Shown piece by piece: positions 10,101-64,000 of a stretch of DNA of 64,000 bases. Position numbers and translations under genes: made by a program. The notes under the pieces are model-generated. The model was not told the origin of the DNA. It did no database searches and saw only the letters and a program-made list of their open reading frames with translations. The stretch is from Allolobophora icterica. Its lineage: Eukaryota; Annelida; Clitellata; Crassiclitellata; Lumbricidae. The stretch lies in NCBI GenBank assembly GCA_963556255.1, contig OY744606.1, forward strand, positions 1,090,717 through 1,154,716, read 5' to 3'. Each line of letters starts with the position of its first letter. The stretch's first letter is position 1.

Positions 10101-13069
10101 TAAAAATTTATGGATTTCTTGTGGTTTTGACACTGTTGACCATAGTTCTTTTCTTGTTGCAAAGTCCTAATGTTTTGATAATGTTTTTTTGAAGCAAAAC
10201 AGCTACAACGTTGAAAGTTGCATTGTGATGTGGCTTCAAGATATAGCTGTCATTAGCAGGTGATGGTAAAATTGGACGTTTGGAGGAGATTTTGTTGTAC
10301 GTTGGAGGAGATTTTATACATTTGGAGATTTTGTTGTTCATTTGGAATTTGTTGCATGTTTGGAAGAGAGTTTGTTGTATGTTTGGAGATTTTGTTGTAT
10401 ATTTGTAGGCGATTTTGTTGTATGTTTGTTTCTGATGTTATGTGTTGTTGTTTCAGTTCGAGCGAGCAACACAGACAAAGCTCTCGTATTTGTTGGACTC
10501 TTTCTGACACTACTCATACTCTTCACTCTCGTCGCCATGCTGTACTGCGTTGCAAAGTAAGGAAACAATTCACACGTAAGGGAGTGGGTGAGTGAGCAAG
10601 CGAAGGAGTTGGTGAGCAAGTCAGGAGTGAGCGAGTGGGTCAGTGAGTGAGTAAGTAAGTGATCATGGGTCAGTGAGTGGATTAATGAGGGAGCGAGTGG
10701 GTGGGTGGGTGGGTGTGGGTGAGTGGGTCAACATGTGAATGAGCGAGTGGGGAGGAGTGAGTGGGTAAGTTGGTGAGTGGGTCAATGAGTGGGTGAGCGA
10801 GTGGGTGGATCAGTGGGTCAGTGAGTGGGTAAGCGAGTGGGTGGGTGGGTAAGTTGATGAGTGGGTCAGCGAGTGGATGGACGAGTGTTCAGGCCCGCAT
10901 TAGGGGGGTGTTAAGGGTGCTGCAGCACCTGGGCCTGCAGTTTTGAGGGGCCCGCATTTTCGGCAGTGCATTAAAATTTTGTATTTACTTGTAATTGGGC
11001 CCGCACTGATGGCTATATAGATAATCACAGCACCTGGGCCCGCACTAGCTGTAATGCAGCCCTGCGAGTGTTAGATAATATTAATTTACAAGAAGTTGTT
11101 TCATTAAAATTAACCAGTTGCATTGACCGTTGTGTTTTAGAATGCGATATGAATTCCATTTACATAAGCAGCAAATGGTGAATGAAGTGACAGCCACCAG
11201 TCCGGGGGTGAGTGTTTTCTGCGTCGATGATAAGAACCTGATCCATTTATCATGTTGATAAGGTCACAAGTCATGCTTTAGCTCATTGATTAAGTGCAAT
11301 TTTTTTATTCGTGTCTCTGGGTGAATTTATATTAAAGACTTGATAATTGCTTCACACTTTTATCTTATCTACGAAAGGGTTCAGTAGCATATACTATACA
11401 AGTCCAGAGGTTGAAAGATACTTTGGCTGAAACTGGGTCTTGCAGCACCGTGCCGTAAACATTTGATGGGACGTGGATTGGTCTCATTTGTTGTGTAATG
11501 ACTTGATACTATGATCGTATGATACTATAATCTTATGATATTACAATCCTATGATACTACGATCCTATGCTACTATGATCCTATAATACTAATATATGAT
11601 CCTACAATCGTATGATACTATGATCCTATGATACTATGATCCTATGATACTCTAGGTCCTTTCTAGGACTATCATAGGATCAAGCGATATTCTGGTGAGC
11701 AGAAAGACCTCTTTAAACTAAAGTCCCATGTCTCTAAGAAATCCTACCCTCATCCATCCAATCCACTGCCTTCCCATTTCTTTCCACCTAAACCCAACAA
11801 CCACAACAGCTCCTCTTGTCTCCTTCCTTCTCTGGTCTCCAGGCTTTAAACCAGACTGTTGTCTTCACACGATATCTCTTGACAACCCCATTGACTTGAC
11901 GCAGCGCTCACAATGAGCGAGTGTCCTGTGCTTAGCATTCAAGTAGCGTAGTTGGAAAACGAGACCAACGCATGGCCACTGTTCTTGACCTGTCTATTTC
12001 CTTTAGTTAATTCTCTTGCTGTCATTAATTCTCTTGCTGTCGTTAATTCTCTTGCTGTCGTTAATCTCTTGCTGTCGTTAATCTCTTGCTGTCGTTAATC
12101 TCTTGCTGTCGTTAATCTCTTGCTGTCGTTAATTCTCTTGCTGTCGTTAATTCTCTTGCTGTCGTTAATCTCTTGCTGTCGTTAATCTCTTGCTGTCGTT
12201 AATCTCTTGCTGTCGTTAATTCTCTTGCTGTCGTTAATTCTCTTGCTGTCGTTAATCTCTTGCTGTCGTTAATCTCTTGCTGTCGTTAATTTTCTTGCTA
12301 TTGTTAATTCTCTTGCTGGTGTTCTCTTGCTGTTGTTAATTCTCTTGCTGTCGTTTATCTCTTGCTGTTGTAAATTCTCTTGCTGTCGTCAATCTCTTGC
12401 TGTCATTAATTCTCTTGCTGTCATTAATTCTCTTGCTGTTGTTCCTTCTAGTTCCGGTCGGAACCGCCGTTATTCAACGAGAAAGTGGACCACCTTTTCA
12501 CTCAGCCAATGGTCCACACAACCGAAGTCGAAGACACTAAGTCGTACAACACCCTGGCGCGTCGACAGCGACTGAGCGCCGTTTCAAGCGCTGTCGAAAC
12601 AGATCCGGACTTCGGCCGGGATTTATCGAAACCAAGTTACGAAGAAACCGTGCGTCGAAACAGGAGGAATCCATCCAGCCGCGTTTCCACATCGAGCAGC
12701 AATCAGGGTCTTCTGTTGGTGGACGATGAAGTGGACGGTGGTGTGCCGGGAAAGAACGACCCGCTTCTGGCGAAATGCCATCGACCGGTTCGCTGTGCTC
12801 TTGATACGTGTTCATCGACTGAGACTTCGTTTGACCCAGACGCTCGGCCGCTGAGCAGTCGCTCAAACTACGAGAATCAGAGACTATGCAGAAGTCACGA
12901 TTGTCTCAGCTCGCCACGACATAAAATGGCAGGTGTTGCCATTGGTAACCATCTGACGCCAAACCAGTCGGTCGAATATCCGGCGGATGTGAATAATCGA
13001 GCGACAGAAGAAGTGAACAACTTACTTAAGGAACTGGGAGTGTACCTTCCAGAGGACGGCAGCGACTAG
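6754..13069 (+). CDS. Neuregulin-like Ig/EGF transmembrane ligand gene, 5' part missing
   Basis: Seven exons join in phase: 6754-6922, 8130-8257, 8602-8719, 8909-8979, 10457-10556, 11141-11207 and 12452-13069. They encode about 423 residues ending at a TAG. The order is Ig C2-type domain, EGF domain, short stalk, transmembrane helix and a cytoplasmic tail of about 230 residues. EGF cysteine spacing is 7-5-10-1-8, close to the 7-5-13-1-8 of human NRG1, and includes the family-typical NGGEC. By family knowledge the EGF domain binds ErbB receptors and the ectodomain is shed by proteolysis in the stalk. The first visible exon enters in phase 1, so at least one upstream coding exon is missing. Alternatives are a Vein-like ligand, but Vein lacks a transmembrane tail. 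The neuregulin call is strong; orthology to a particular NRG is not decided. Confidence 0.85.
7098..7192. repeat. (TTA)n microsatellite
   Basis: About 30 uninterrupted ATT units in the intron between the two Ig exons; typical of the tail of L2-type or SINE insertions. Confidence 0.95.
7193..7367 (-). mobile_element. tRNA-derived SINE, family 2
   Basis: On the minus strand a tRNA-like head with a B-box-like sequence is followed by a body ending at a (TTA)n tail. Related copies are at 40950-41127, 48155-48312 and 49800-49975; all share GCATTTATTAAGCACCACTA-like or CTTGCTCAAGGTCC-like blocks. Confidence 0.65.
8130..8257 (+). CDS. Neuregulin-like exon B: second half of Ig domain
   Basis: The acceptor TTCAAACAG ends at 8129 and the donor CG|GTAAGA starts at 8258. 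It enters in phase 2 and leaves in phase 1. It supplies the signature LSSEDGGIYSCQA with the second Ig cysteine, matching the D-x-G-x-Y-x-C motif. Splitting of the Ig domain over two exons is also seen in vertebrate NRG1. A GGT-rich minisatellite starts right after the donor. Confidence 0.85.
8258..8500. repeat. GGT/GGTAGT-rich minisatellite
   Basis: Degenerate GGTGGT and GGTAGT units begin a few bases after the donor of exon B. Both-strand open frames here (Gly/Val- and His/Thr-rich) are repeat translations. Confidence 0.85.
8602..8719 (+). CDS. Neuregulin-like exon C: EGF domain, cysteines 1-4
   Basis: The acceptor TTGGTGCAG ends at 8601 and the donor GTAAGT starts at 8720. It enters in phase 1 and leaves in phase 2. 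It carries EGF cysteines 1 to 4 with spacings of 7, 5 and 10, including YCLNGGEC. There is an N-linked glycosylation sequon, NRT, just before cysteine 4. The exon breaks off after C4 and before C5, as in vertebrate neuregulins. Confidence 0.9.
8909..8979 (+). CDS. Neuregulin-like exon D: EGF cysteines 5-6 and stalk
   Basis: The acceptor TTGTTGCAG ends at 8908 and the donor GG|GTACTT region starts at 8980. It enters in phase 2 and leaves in phase 1. It encodes CDPGYTGPRC, the last EGF loop (eight residues between C5 and C6, as in NRG1), then a polar stalk of about a dozen residues rich in Lys, Glu and Pro. In vertebrate neuregulins this position is where alpha/beta variants and the shedding site arise. 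No alternative exon was recognised here. Confidence 0.9.
9660..9775 (-). mobile_element. tRNA-derived SINE fragment
   Basis: Contains CCGGGATTTGAACCCAGTA, the complement of a tRNA B box, in a context seen in many SINE heads. Short and diverged. Confidence 0.4.
10257..10440. repeat. TTGGAGGAGATTTTGTTG minisatellite before exon E
   Basis: About eight degenerate units of 18-24 bp end at the polypyrimidine tract of the transmembrane exon. Confidence 0.8.
10457..10556 (+). CDS. Neuregulin-like exon E: transmembrane segment
   Basis: The acceptor GTTGTTTCAG ends at 10456 and the donor GTAAGG starts at 10557. It enters in phase 1 and leaves in phase 2. After a short polar lead (ASNTDK) it encodes about 24 hydrophobic residues (ALVFVGLFLTLLILF and on) ending in YCVAK, a single-pass helix with a basic inner flank. 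The exon is bracketed by minisatellites on both sides. Confidence 0.9.
10575..10890. repeat. GTGAGTGG minisatellite after exon E
   Basis: Starts about 20 bases after the donor of the transmembrane exon. Its units repeatedly contain GTGAGT or GTAAGT, identical to a consensus 5' splice site. Confidence 0.85.
11141..11207 (+). CDS. Neuregulin-like exon F: cytoplasmic juxtamembrane
   Basis: The acceptor TGTGTTTTAG ends at 11140 and the donor GTGAGT starts at 11208. It enters in phase 2 and leaves in phase 0. It encodes 22 mostly polar residues, MRYEFHLHKQQMVNEV and on, right after the membrane helix. A short exon at this point fits the basic juxtamembrane exon of NRG1 (which has many Lys/Arg), though this one is less basic. 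Confidence 0.75.
11505..11675. repeat. ATGATCCTATGATACT minisatellite
   Basis: Roughly ten 14-16 bp units in the intron before the last neuregulin-like exon. Confidence 0.85.
12005..12440. repeat. CTCTTGCTGTCGTTAAT minisatellite abutting a splice acceptor
   Basis: About 24 units of 17-19 bp, ending 11 bases before the acceptor of the last neuregulin-like exon. The pyrimidine-rich units could act as the polypyrimidine tract. Confidence 0.92.
12452..13069 (+). CDS. Neuregulin-like terminal exon G: cytoplasmic tail and stop
   Basis: The acceptor GTTCCTTCTAG ends at 12451. The exon enters in phase 0 and runs 205 codons to the TAG at 13067-13069. It is Ser/Thr- and Arg-rich with no recognised domain. 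Short pieces recall NRG tails: a GLLLVDDE segment (compare the RPLLLV motif) and KPSYEETVRR. These resemblances are weak and are my inference. The in-frame ATG at 12485 is internal. The 450 bp before the exon are an 18-bp minisatellite that ends just before the splice acceptor. Confidence 0.85.
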   Translation, partial: FRSEPPLFNEKVDHLFTQPMVHTTEVEDTKSYNTLARRQRLSAVSSAVETDPDFGRDLSKPSYEETVRRNRRNPSSRVSTSSSNQGLLLVDDEVDGGVPGKNDPLLAKCHRPVRCALDTCSSTETSFDPDARPLSSRSNYENQRLCRSHDCLSSPRHKMAGVAIGNHLTPNQSVEYPADVNNRATEEVNNLLKELGVYLPEDGSD

Positions 13070-14419
13070 CAACAAGTGCTGGACCACACCCGTCATTGGG
13101 TGCCGCAAGACGGTCACGTTTCGGACCGTCTGCATAGAAATCTCGTCATGACTTCCTTTTATGTTGTAAGGGGTCGGCCATAAACATGTCTACAAATCAC
13201 CTACTTTGGGTCGTCCCTTCCCTTGTCCACATTTGCCATTGCCATACCCCACCCCCTTCACGGACGTCCGCGCGCAAGAGGTGTACTAAGGCCTAGATTA
13301 AGCTACCCTTGCAACTCCTTCCTGTTGTCCGTACTTCGATGACTTCTCAGCCCCCATTCTTTGTGGACGTAATTTATGGACGAAACAACTCCATGGTACA
13401 TTATTCCAAGTGGTGCTACTGTATATAGTTAGGAGACGAACTTGTTATATTCTGGTATGTTAGTTAATTCTATTTATGTGAAAACGCGTGGCATCGGATT
13501 AACATTTTTTCGATCGTGGTCTCACGTGTTAGGTCGGGAGCACCTCTGATCAATCTGTCTTGAAATGGCGCTATATAAATTTTCCAATTGCCGTTACCAT
13601 TACCAACAGGACAATTCCATCTGCGTAATCGTCGCGGGCAAATATCCTGGCATTAAGACATGAATGTATCTACAAGGAACTGCTCGATGGCTATAGTGTG
13701 TGCGGATCTGATCACCTGGATTTATATAAACTAGCGGCCTGTTCACCAGGTCCGCAAAGGTTCACCAGTCACTCTAATACAGAGTAAAACGGGGAGGCGA
13801 CCTGACCGACGTCTCTGATGAGCGTAGACTCGGATCCGACCTGGGCTGGTGAACCAAAGTCCTCCGTGCCCACCTTCTCGTGGTGCGGACCGTTGGTACC
13901 CTTCCTAGGAAGGGGAACGAACGGGCACGGCAGGCAAAACCAGGGGAAGGCAATGGCAAACCACCCCTGTTAACTTGCCAAGAGAATCGTAATGAAATTA
14001 AGAGATTTGTCATCGAATAGGAAACAATGGAGTGTGTTCTCGAGGACGATCGCTAGAGCTCCACGAGCTGACAGCACAAGGTGACAAGGTGAGCGGCCTG
14101 TTACAATGCGGTCTTCACAAGATGTATGAAAGAACTGCTAAGTAACAAGGTTTTCTTATGACGAGGCCAGTTTCAAAGGCCGAACTAAATTCTCCACTTC
14201 ATAGCAGAACTTCTGTTATGGTGACATGTATTATAAATGACGCTCCTGTGTACTTCCTGAAGGCTTGGATTCATGTGTTTTACAAACTACACTGACGAGG
14301 TGCCTTGGAAAAGGTTTCAAATCATGGAATACCTCTACATCTGCAACGCTTTATCGTGTTGGCTCAGATGAAGTTCTACAAGGGAACCTTTGTATCGCTT
14401 GAATGTAAATTTCGATAAA

Positions 14420-14869
14420 GGGGCCATCCATATATTACGTACACAAAAATCCGGGAAAATTGGACCCCCTCCCCCCTGTTCGCAAGCGTACTTTCTTCAA
14501 CCACCCCCCCTGAGTACGTACATTTGACGCACCCCCCCCCCCGATGACCAGCTGCAGAAAGTGTCTCCAGGCAGCCTGTCTGCACTTTAGGCCAGATTAT
14601 TGAAGGGCCAATATAGACAAATTATAGGTGTCGTTCACAGCACAGAATAACTGCACATGGCTTTTATATAATGTAATAAAATGCCATGGGACGACTATAG
14701 GATAATACAGAGTTATAAATAGGCTAATGTGGACGTCATAATTAGAAATTTATTTTGTGTACGTACACATTTTGTTACCCCCCTCCCCCCCGTTCGCACC
14801 CGTACGCAAAATCGCCAAAATCCGACCCCCCTCCCCCCCTAAGTGCGTACGTAATATGTGGATGGCCCC
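14420..14869. mobile_element. Terminal-inverted-repeat DNA element (MITE)
   Basis: Begins GGGGCCATCCATATATTACG and ends with the near-perfect complement (CGTAATATGTGGATGGCCCC). C-rich subterminal blocks repeat inside at 14465-14545 and 14778-14841. No transposase frame. Superfamily not assigned. Confidence 0.8.
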
Positions 14870-15370
14870 AAAACAGGAAGTCCAGCTGTAATCCAAGCAG
14901 CACTTGACATCATTTCAACCAAAGAGGCTCAAGTGTAGCCACCCGAGTTTAGTTAGCGAAGAGAAACTCTGCACTATGGAGCAACTTATTTATTTTTATA
15001 AATCAAGACTTATTTATGAAAACGTTATATATTAACACAAGGCTTATTTATTTGTAACAATTTAACAAATGTATTTATTAATAAATTGTCTAAACAATAC
15101 GAGTTTTATTTTAGTATATTTAAGCTTCTAATTGCTCTAAACTTGCATTTCCAAGGTTCCAGGTTAGTAGAAAAAGAAAACGAAATGAACATGAAATCGA
15201 GGGGTTTATAACCCCAACACATCTCTTTACCCCGATCGAACTGCTTATACTTTACACAGTAAAAACCAATTCAGTTTCAACCAAAGCAAGTAATCTTACA
15301 TCGTGCACTGATGACTCTGACTGAACATACTACAGCTTCAAAGTGAGGAGGTCCATATAGAGATACACAG

Positions 15371-15419
<49 letters not shown>

Positions 15420-15704
15420 CACACAACAATAGAACAGGCAGATCAGGCATGACAGATATTCAAATGTAGTAATACATTATAGATCTTTGGCATAAAACTG
15501 ACTCAACTGAATATGTTTAACTTCAGACCAATTTAAATAAAACATTAATATTCATTGGAGTTCGTATTGCACCGATTTTTGTAAATCATCACACGAGTGG
15601 AGGTAGGCCCTAACAGGAAAAGAAGGTTTAGAGAAAGGCCTGAAAATGGCTAATAGTAATCCGCTCGTGGCAGCCTTGATGCAATAATATGCCAATAAAG
15701 AAGA

Positions 15705-15966
15705 GACGTTCCTGAAGCTACCTAGCCCTGATGCAGCCATGGGTATGAATGTTAGCGACTTCATTTTCTTAGCCTCAGCATATATGAGGGCTAGTTGCCA
15801 GTCTTCTCCCTCGCCGTGTAATCTTCCCACCAACAGCATGCAGTCAGTGTACTCGTCATAGCTGAGGGTGCAGGTGGAACAGAAATCTCGAAACAAATTT
15901 CAGCCCTGGTAGGGTTTTGAACCCCGACAGTCAAGCATTCTAACCACAAGACTATGACGAACCCCT
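15705..15966 (-). mobile_element. tRNA-derived SINE, family 1, full-length-like
   Basis: On the minus strand a tRNA-like head with B box (GGGGTTCAAAACC) near 15930 is followed by a conserved body (AGAAATCTCG, CTTAGCC/GCATAT) ending in the TTAGCGACTTC tail block. Other copies: 18232, 30180, 37349, 48828, 59655, 60286, 63627. Confidence 0.75.
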
Positions 15967-17943
15967 ATGGTAAATCATAATACAAAATAATAATAACCTT
16001 ACATGTATAATAATAAAATAATAATAATACTGCCTTGTTCGAATATGAGGAGATAATAGGAAGACTAGTATTTTTCTCTCTCAGCACTTCTCTATATTTG
16101 TCTAGCACTTCAGAAGTTTTTGTCAGTATCATTTCCATCAAAAGAACCAGCAATGAAAACGAGCCATTTCAGAACAAAAAAAGTACAAAATCTACAATAA
16201 TCACAATACCCACAGTGAAATTTTTGAAGTTTTTTGAATGCTAAGGATCATTGTGACCTTGGAAACACAATTACAATATTTATTCCCAATATTAATAACC
16301 CTTGGGTTAAAAATTAACAGTAGTAATAACAATGTATAATTTATCGAGATTGGCCATTGCAGAACTACTCCACACAAATTGTTAACTTTTACAAATTCTG
16401 AATAAATAATATTTGCATTAATAGCAATAACTCTGACTGCTAACTGAGAGCAAACAGTCAATTTAATCACCTTTAATTTTTATTGAAAGTAAATACTTAA
16501 TTTAATTCGTTTTAATCAAAAAATATAATAAAATAATATTAATAATAAATATAAAAATCTAACAAAATAATATTATGCTAATTATATTATATATTATAAA
16601 TAATAACTTTATCTTCTGTCAACAAATACTGATATTATTACAATAAACCAATAATTAGAAACCCCAAAATCCAGTTCAGCTAAGCACAAGAAAAACAAAG
16701 AAGAATGGTAGTGCCAGTCCACACCTGGAGAAAGGAGGAGTCAATGGTCCTGACAAGATGTTAAACACTGTAAATTACCAGTGCAGAAAGACGTTTTATA
16801 CATCGTGACTTGAGTGGCTGAACTTTACATCAGAACAGGGTTGAACAAACATAGTCCACACACAAATAAATTGACGAAGCTAGCGGAGCAATACACTTAA
16901 TCATTTGTTGTCAAATCAGTTGTTACATCTACGAACAATCTTGACTCATCTCTTTAAAAAATTCAAATAATTCATTGGCGCGAAATCAGTTGCAGGTACG
17001 GGCAATCTCTATGAATTCGTTCTCATTCTGTAATTCTCTCAAATTCTCTGCACAATTAGCGAATCATTAATAGCTGCGCTGTCTACGACATTTGCATTTT
17101 GGATTTTGATTTTCCCTACGATAAATAGATTATTAATTGTGCTAAAATCAAACGTTACGATAAATACAGTCAGCACCACACATCAATGTGACAAGTTAAC
17201 ATAAACAGCGTGACGTCTTAACACCAATACCGGTACAATCAGCACCACATGTTAACAGGAACAGATCACGTCAACACAAATACTGACGCAACAAGTTAAC
17301 GCAAATAAAATCGGCATTGCACGTTAAAGCAAATACATGCGACGGCACGCTTAACGCTTACACGATCATCATAACACATCGACGCAACATAACATATAAT
17401 CCATCCGTATGACGCATTAAACGCGATCAACATTGCAACTTGCCGTCCATTACCGTCGACTAAAGTTAAAGTTTTGTGCCATGCGCAAGGCAACAAACAT
17501 CGAACCGTTGCAGGTTTAAAAACTCCACCGTGCAAGGAAATCGTACGTAACTAATTGAAATGAAACGCAGCAAAAAGCATCAAAGAACACGGTGCGCTTT
17601 CACGAGAGAAATCCTCCAAATGTGCCTAGATCCGCGGCACAAAAAATTCCCTAAAAGCTGGAATCGGGCGACTATAACAATCACCGTAGACCAGTAGCAA
17701 ACCGGTCGATATATCAACGCTGGTTGCGTCCAGTGCAGCATGTTACAGAAAACCGGTGACTCGAGCATCTTCAACCCTCTCGCACAAAGCATCCGTCTCT
17801 GCAAAATCTTGAAGCGAGCGAGCGAGCAGGCGAGAGAGCGACATTTCAAGCGGTGTTCTCATATTCAATGCACTTCTAATGTTTTGCGATGCAGGAGAGC
17901 AAGGCACCAGCCTGCCAGAGACGTAGTGCGAACCAAGCGCCGG

Positions 17944-61990
<44,047 letters not shown>

Positions 61991-62029
61991 CTACAAGAAA
62001 CACAACAACTCAATACCATAGCCACACAG

Positions 62030-62280
<251 letters not shown>

Positions 62281-63591
62281 TATAACAAAGTGAACAATTT
62301 AGCATTGTAAGTCTGAGGAAAAGCAGATGGCGTTCCCAGTTGGACAGCTACTGAGTCTTTGGAACAGGTACTTGTCTCAAGTGCGTCGTAAGTTGTATCC
62401 GTATCATTATTACTATTCGAAAACTGTTATTACCACCAACACCAGCACCATCATGTTTGAAAACAATGCCAAAGAGAGAGCTTGGTACGGTGAACTACAC
62501 CAACGAAAACTATTCCAACCACCAATCCATCCATCCAATCCCCATCCAATCATCCATCCATACAACCACCCTCCAACCAACCAACGAACCAATCCATCCA
62601 CTCACCCACCCACCCAACTAAGCCATCAATTCATCCAATCACCAAACCATCCATCCATCCAATCACCAACCAAACCATTTATCCATCCATCTACCTACCC
62701 AAAACCAAATCATTCATCCATCCATCTACCCACCCAAAACCAAACCATTCATCCATCCATCTGCCCAACCAACCCATTCATCCATCCATCTGCCCAACCA
62801 ACCCATTCATCATCTACTCACCAAATTACCGAACGTTCCACTCACCGCACCATCCACCATTCGTCTATCCACCATCCACCCATCCACCAAATACTCAACA
62901 ATCCACCCATCCAAGCACCAATTAATCCAGGAAGGTATGAACACTTGAGAAGAAGCCTTCTATCCACTCAATAAAGCACCAATCCATCCACCAATCCATC
63001 TACCTACCATTCATCAACGCACCAACCGACCCATCCACCCCATCCCCATTCAAAAACCCATGAACCGACCTACAGCCACCCATACACCCTCCCACCCAAA
63101 CCATTCACTAGTGATTATATACAGCTGCTTTAATGTCTGTTTTCTCGGTAAATCAGGTGTAAACAAAACGCCATTTACCAGCAGACTCATTGACCCTGAC
63201 AGAAGGCATACAGACATACATACATACCTCGACAGACAGACAAGACAGACAGACAGACACGCATACAGACAGACACAAAGGCAGACAGACACACAGACAG
63301 ACACACAGACAGATACACAGACAGACACACAGAGAGACAGACAGACAGGCAGGCAGGCATACAGACAGACACAGACAGACACACAGACATATATAGTATA
63401 TACATACAGACAGGCATACAGACACCAACAAGTAAACCTCACTAATACATACACCTTTAGATAAACATATACAAAAATAAGATCAAGACAAGGAAAAATA
63501 AACAGACAAAGCAAACATACAGACACAGCTACACAGAAAGACAAAGAGAAAACCATACACAGGCATAGACATCAAGACAATCAATCAATTG

Positions 63592-63624
<33 letters not shown>

Positions 63625-63626
63625 CG
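62281..63626. other. No gene seen; CCAT and GACA repeats
   Basis: Holds CCATCCAAC-type repeats (62510-63060), GACA/CAGA repeats (63220-63420) and (TCAA)n (63590-63624). No RhoGEF exon was recognised; the PDZ exons must be further upstream. Confidence 0.7.
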
Positions 63627-63780
63627 ATCTTCCCATTGACAGTGTACTCATTAGAGTCGAGTTGACTAGGGGACGCAGGTGGTGTGGAAATCTCAAAAGT
63701 AATTTCTGCCCCTGGTGGGGATTTGAACCCCCGACCACTCAGTTGACATTTTAGCACTCTAACCACTAGACTAATGCACA
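63627..63780 (-). mobile_element. tRNA-derived SINE, family 1
   Basis: TCTTCCCATTGACAGTGTAC, TTTCTGCCCCTGGTGGGGAT and TTGAACCCCCGACCACTCAG blocks place it in family 1. The rest of the window (63781-64000) looks like an older repeat and has no supported feature. Confidence 0.75.
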
Positions 63781-64000
63781 GCCCTCAATCTCTGTGTTGC
63801 TTCTACGCAGAATGGCATTCCAACATCTGACGTAAACGACTTCAAAAGAACCAGCAGATCAGAAAGAAAGAGAGACGCGAATTCCACAGCCTCGGGCCGG
63901 CTACACGAGAACAGACCCATACCCCAGGACCCGGGAGAATAGACCAGGACCAAAAATTCTGTGTTTTCTGGCAAAAAAATGTGCAGTTGACATTGTCCAG

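Larger units (their letters stand above)
13070..17943. other. Convergent intergenic region between the two genes
   Basis: Between the stop of the neuregulin-like gene (+) and that of the RhoGEF gene (-). It holds an L2 tail (13535-13590), a low-copy repeat with GGCAATGGCAAACCACCCC (13785-13990), a terminal-inverted-repeat element (14420-14869), a GACA microsatellite (15370-15420) and a SINE (15705-15966). AT-rich elsewhere. Both 3' UTRs must lie here; no polyadenylation signal could be chosen with confidence. Confidence 0.6.

Overview
This is an animal (metazoan) genomic window. It has spliced genes with GT-AG introns, long introns full of micro- and minisatellites, tRNA-derived SINEs, L2/CR1-type LINE fragments, and Tc1/mariner and hAT DNA transposons. 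I could reconstruct two host genes exon by exon by checking splice sites, reading phase and family motifs. They converge tail to tail.

Gene 1 (+ strand, exons from 6754 to 13069) is neuregulin-like. Its visible order is a two-exon Ig domain, an EGF domain split by an intron between its fourth and fifth cysteines, a short juxtamembrane stretch, one transmembrane helix and a cytoplasmic tail. The first coding exon(s), with any signal peptide, were not found; they lie in 1-6753 or before the window. All seven visible exons join in phase and give about 423 residues.

Gene 2 (- strand, exons from 61990 down to 17944) is a Rho guanine-nucleotide exchange factor of the ARHGEF11/12 (PDZ-RhoGEF/LARG, Drosophila RhoGEF2) family. 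I find 34 phase-compatible exons encoding about 1,670 residues: a Ser/Pro-rich and acidic linker, the RGS-like (RGSL) domain, a complete C1 zinc finger, a second Ser-rich linker, the DH domain, the PH domain and a long C-terminal region. The PDZ domain expected at the N-terminus must lie beyond base 64000. A C1 finger between RGSL and DH is what I recall from Drosophila RhoGEF2 and not from vertebrate ARHGEF11/12, so the organism is probably an invertebrate. L2-type tails ending in GCGCTATATAAAT, and minisatellites that start or stop at splice sites, would fit an invertebrate deuterostome such as amphioxus. The species cannot be fixed from the window alone.

Layout: 1-6.7 kb, repeats and possibly a gene 1 intron; 6.75-13.07 kb, gene 1; 13.07-17.94 kb, intergenic with a terminal-inverted-repeat element and a SINE; 17.94-25.8 kb, the C-terminal exons of gene 2 with a hAT element in one intron; 25.8-33.9 kb, a large intron with a LINE reverse-transcriptase fragment, a (CA)n block of about 260 bp and a 54-bp minisatellite; 33.9-39.2 kb, PH and DH exons; 39.2-48.6 kb, linker exons, a 42-bp minisatellite and a LINE split by nested elements; 48.6-53.05 kb, C1 and RGSL exons with a mariner deletion derivative; 55.4-62 kb, N-terminal linker exons; 62-64 kb, simple repeats and a SINE.

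Neuregulins are ErbB-receptor ligands and ARHGEF11/12 proteins couple G-alpha-12/13 to RhoA. Nothing in the sequence shows the two genes are co-regulated; they are simply neighbours. Most long ORFs in the window are translations of microsatellites and are not genes.
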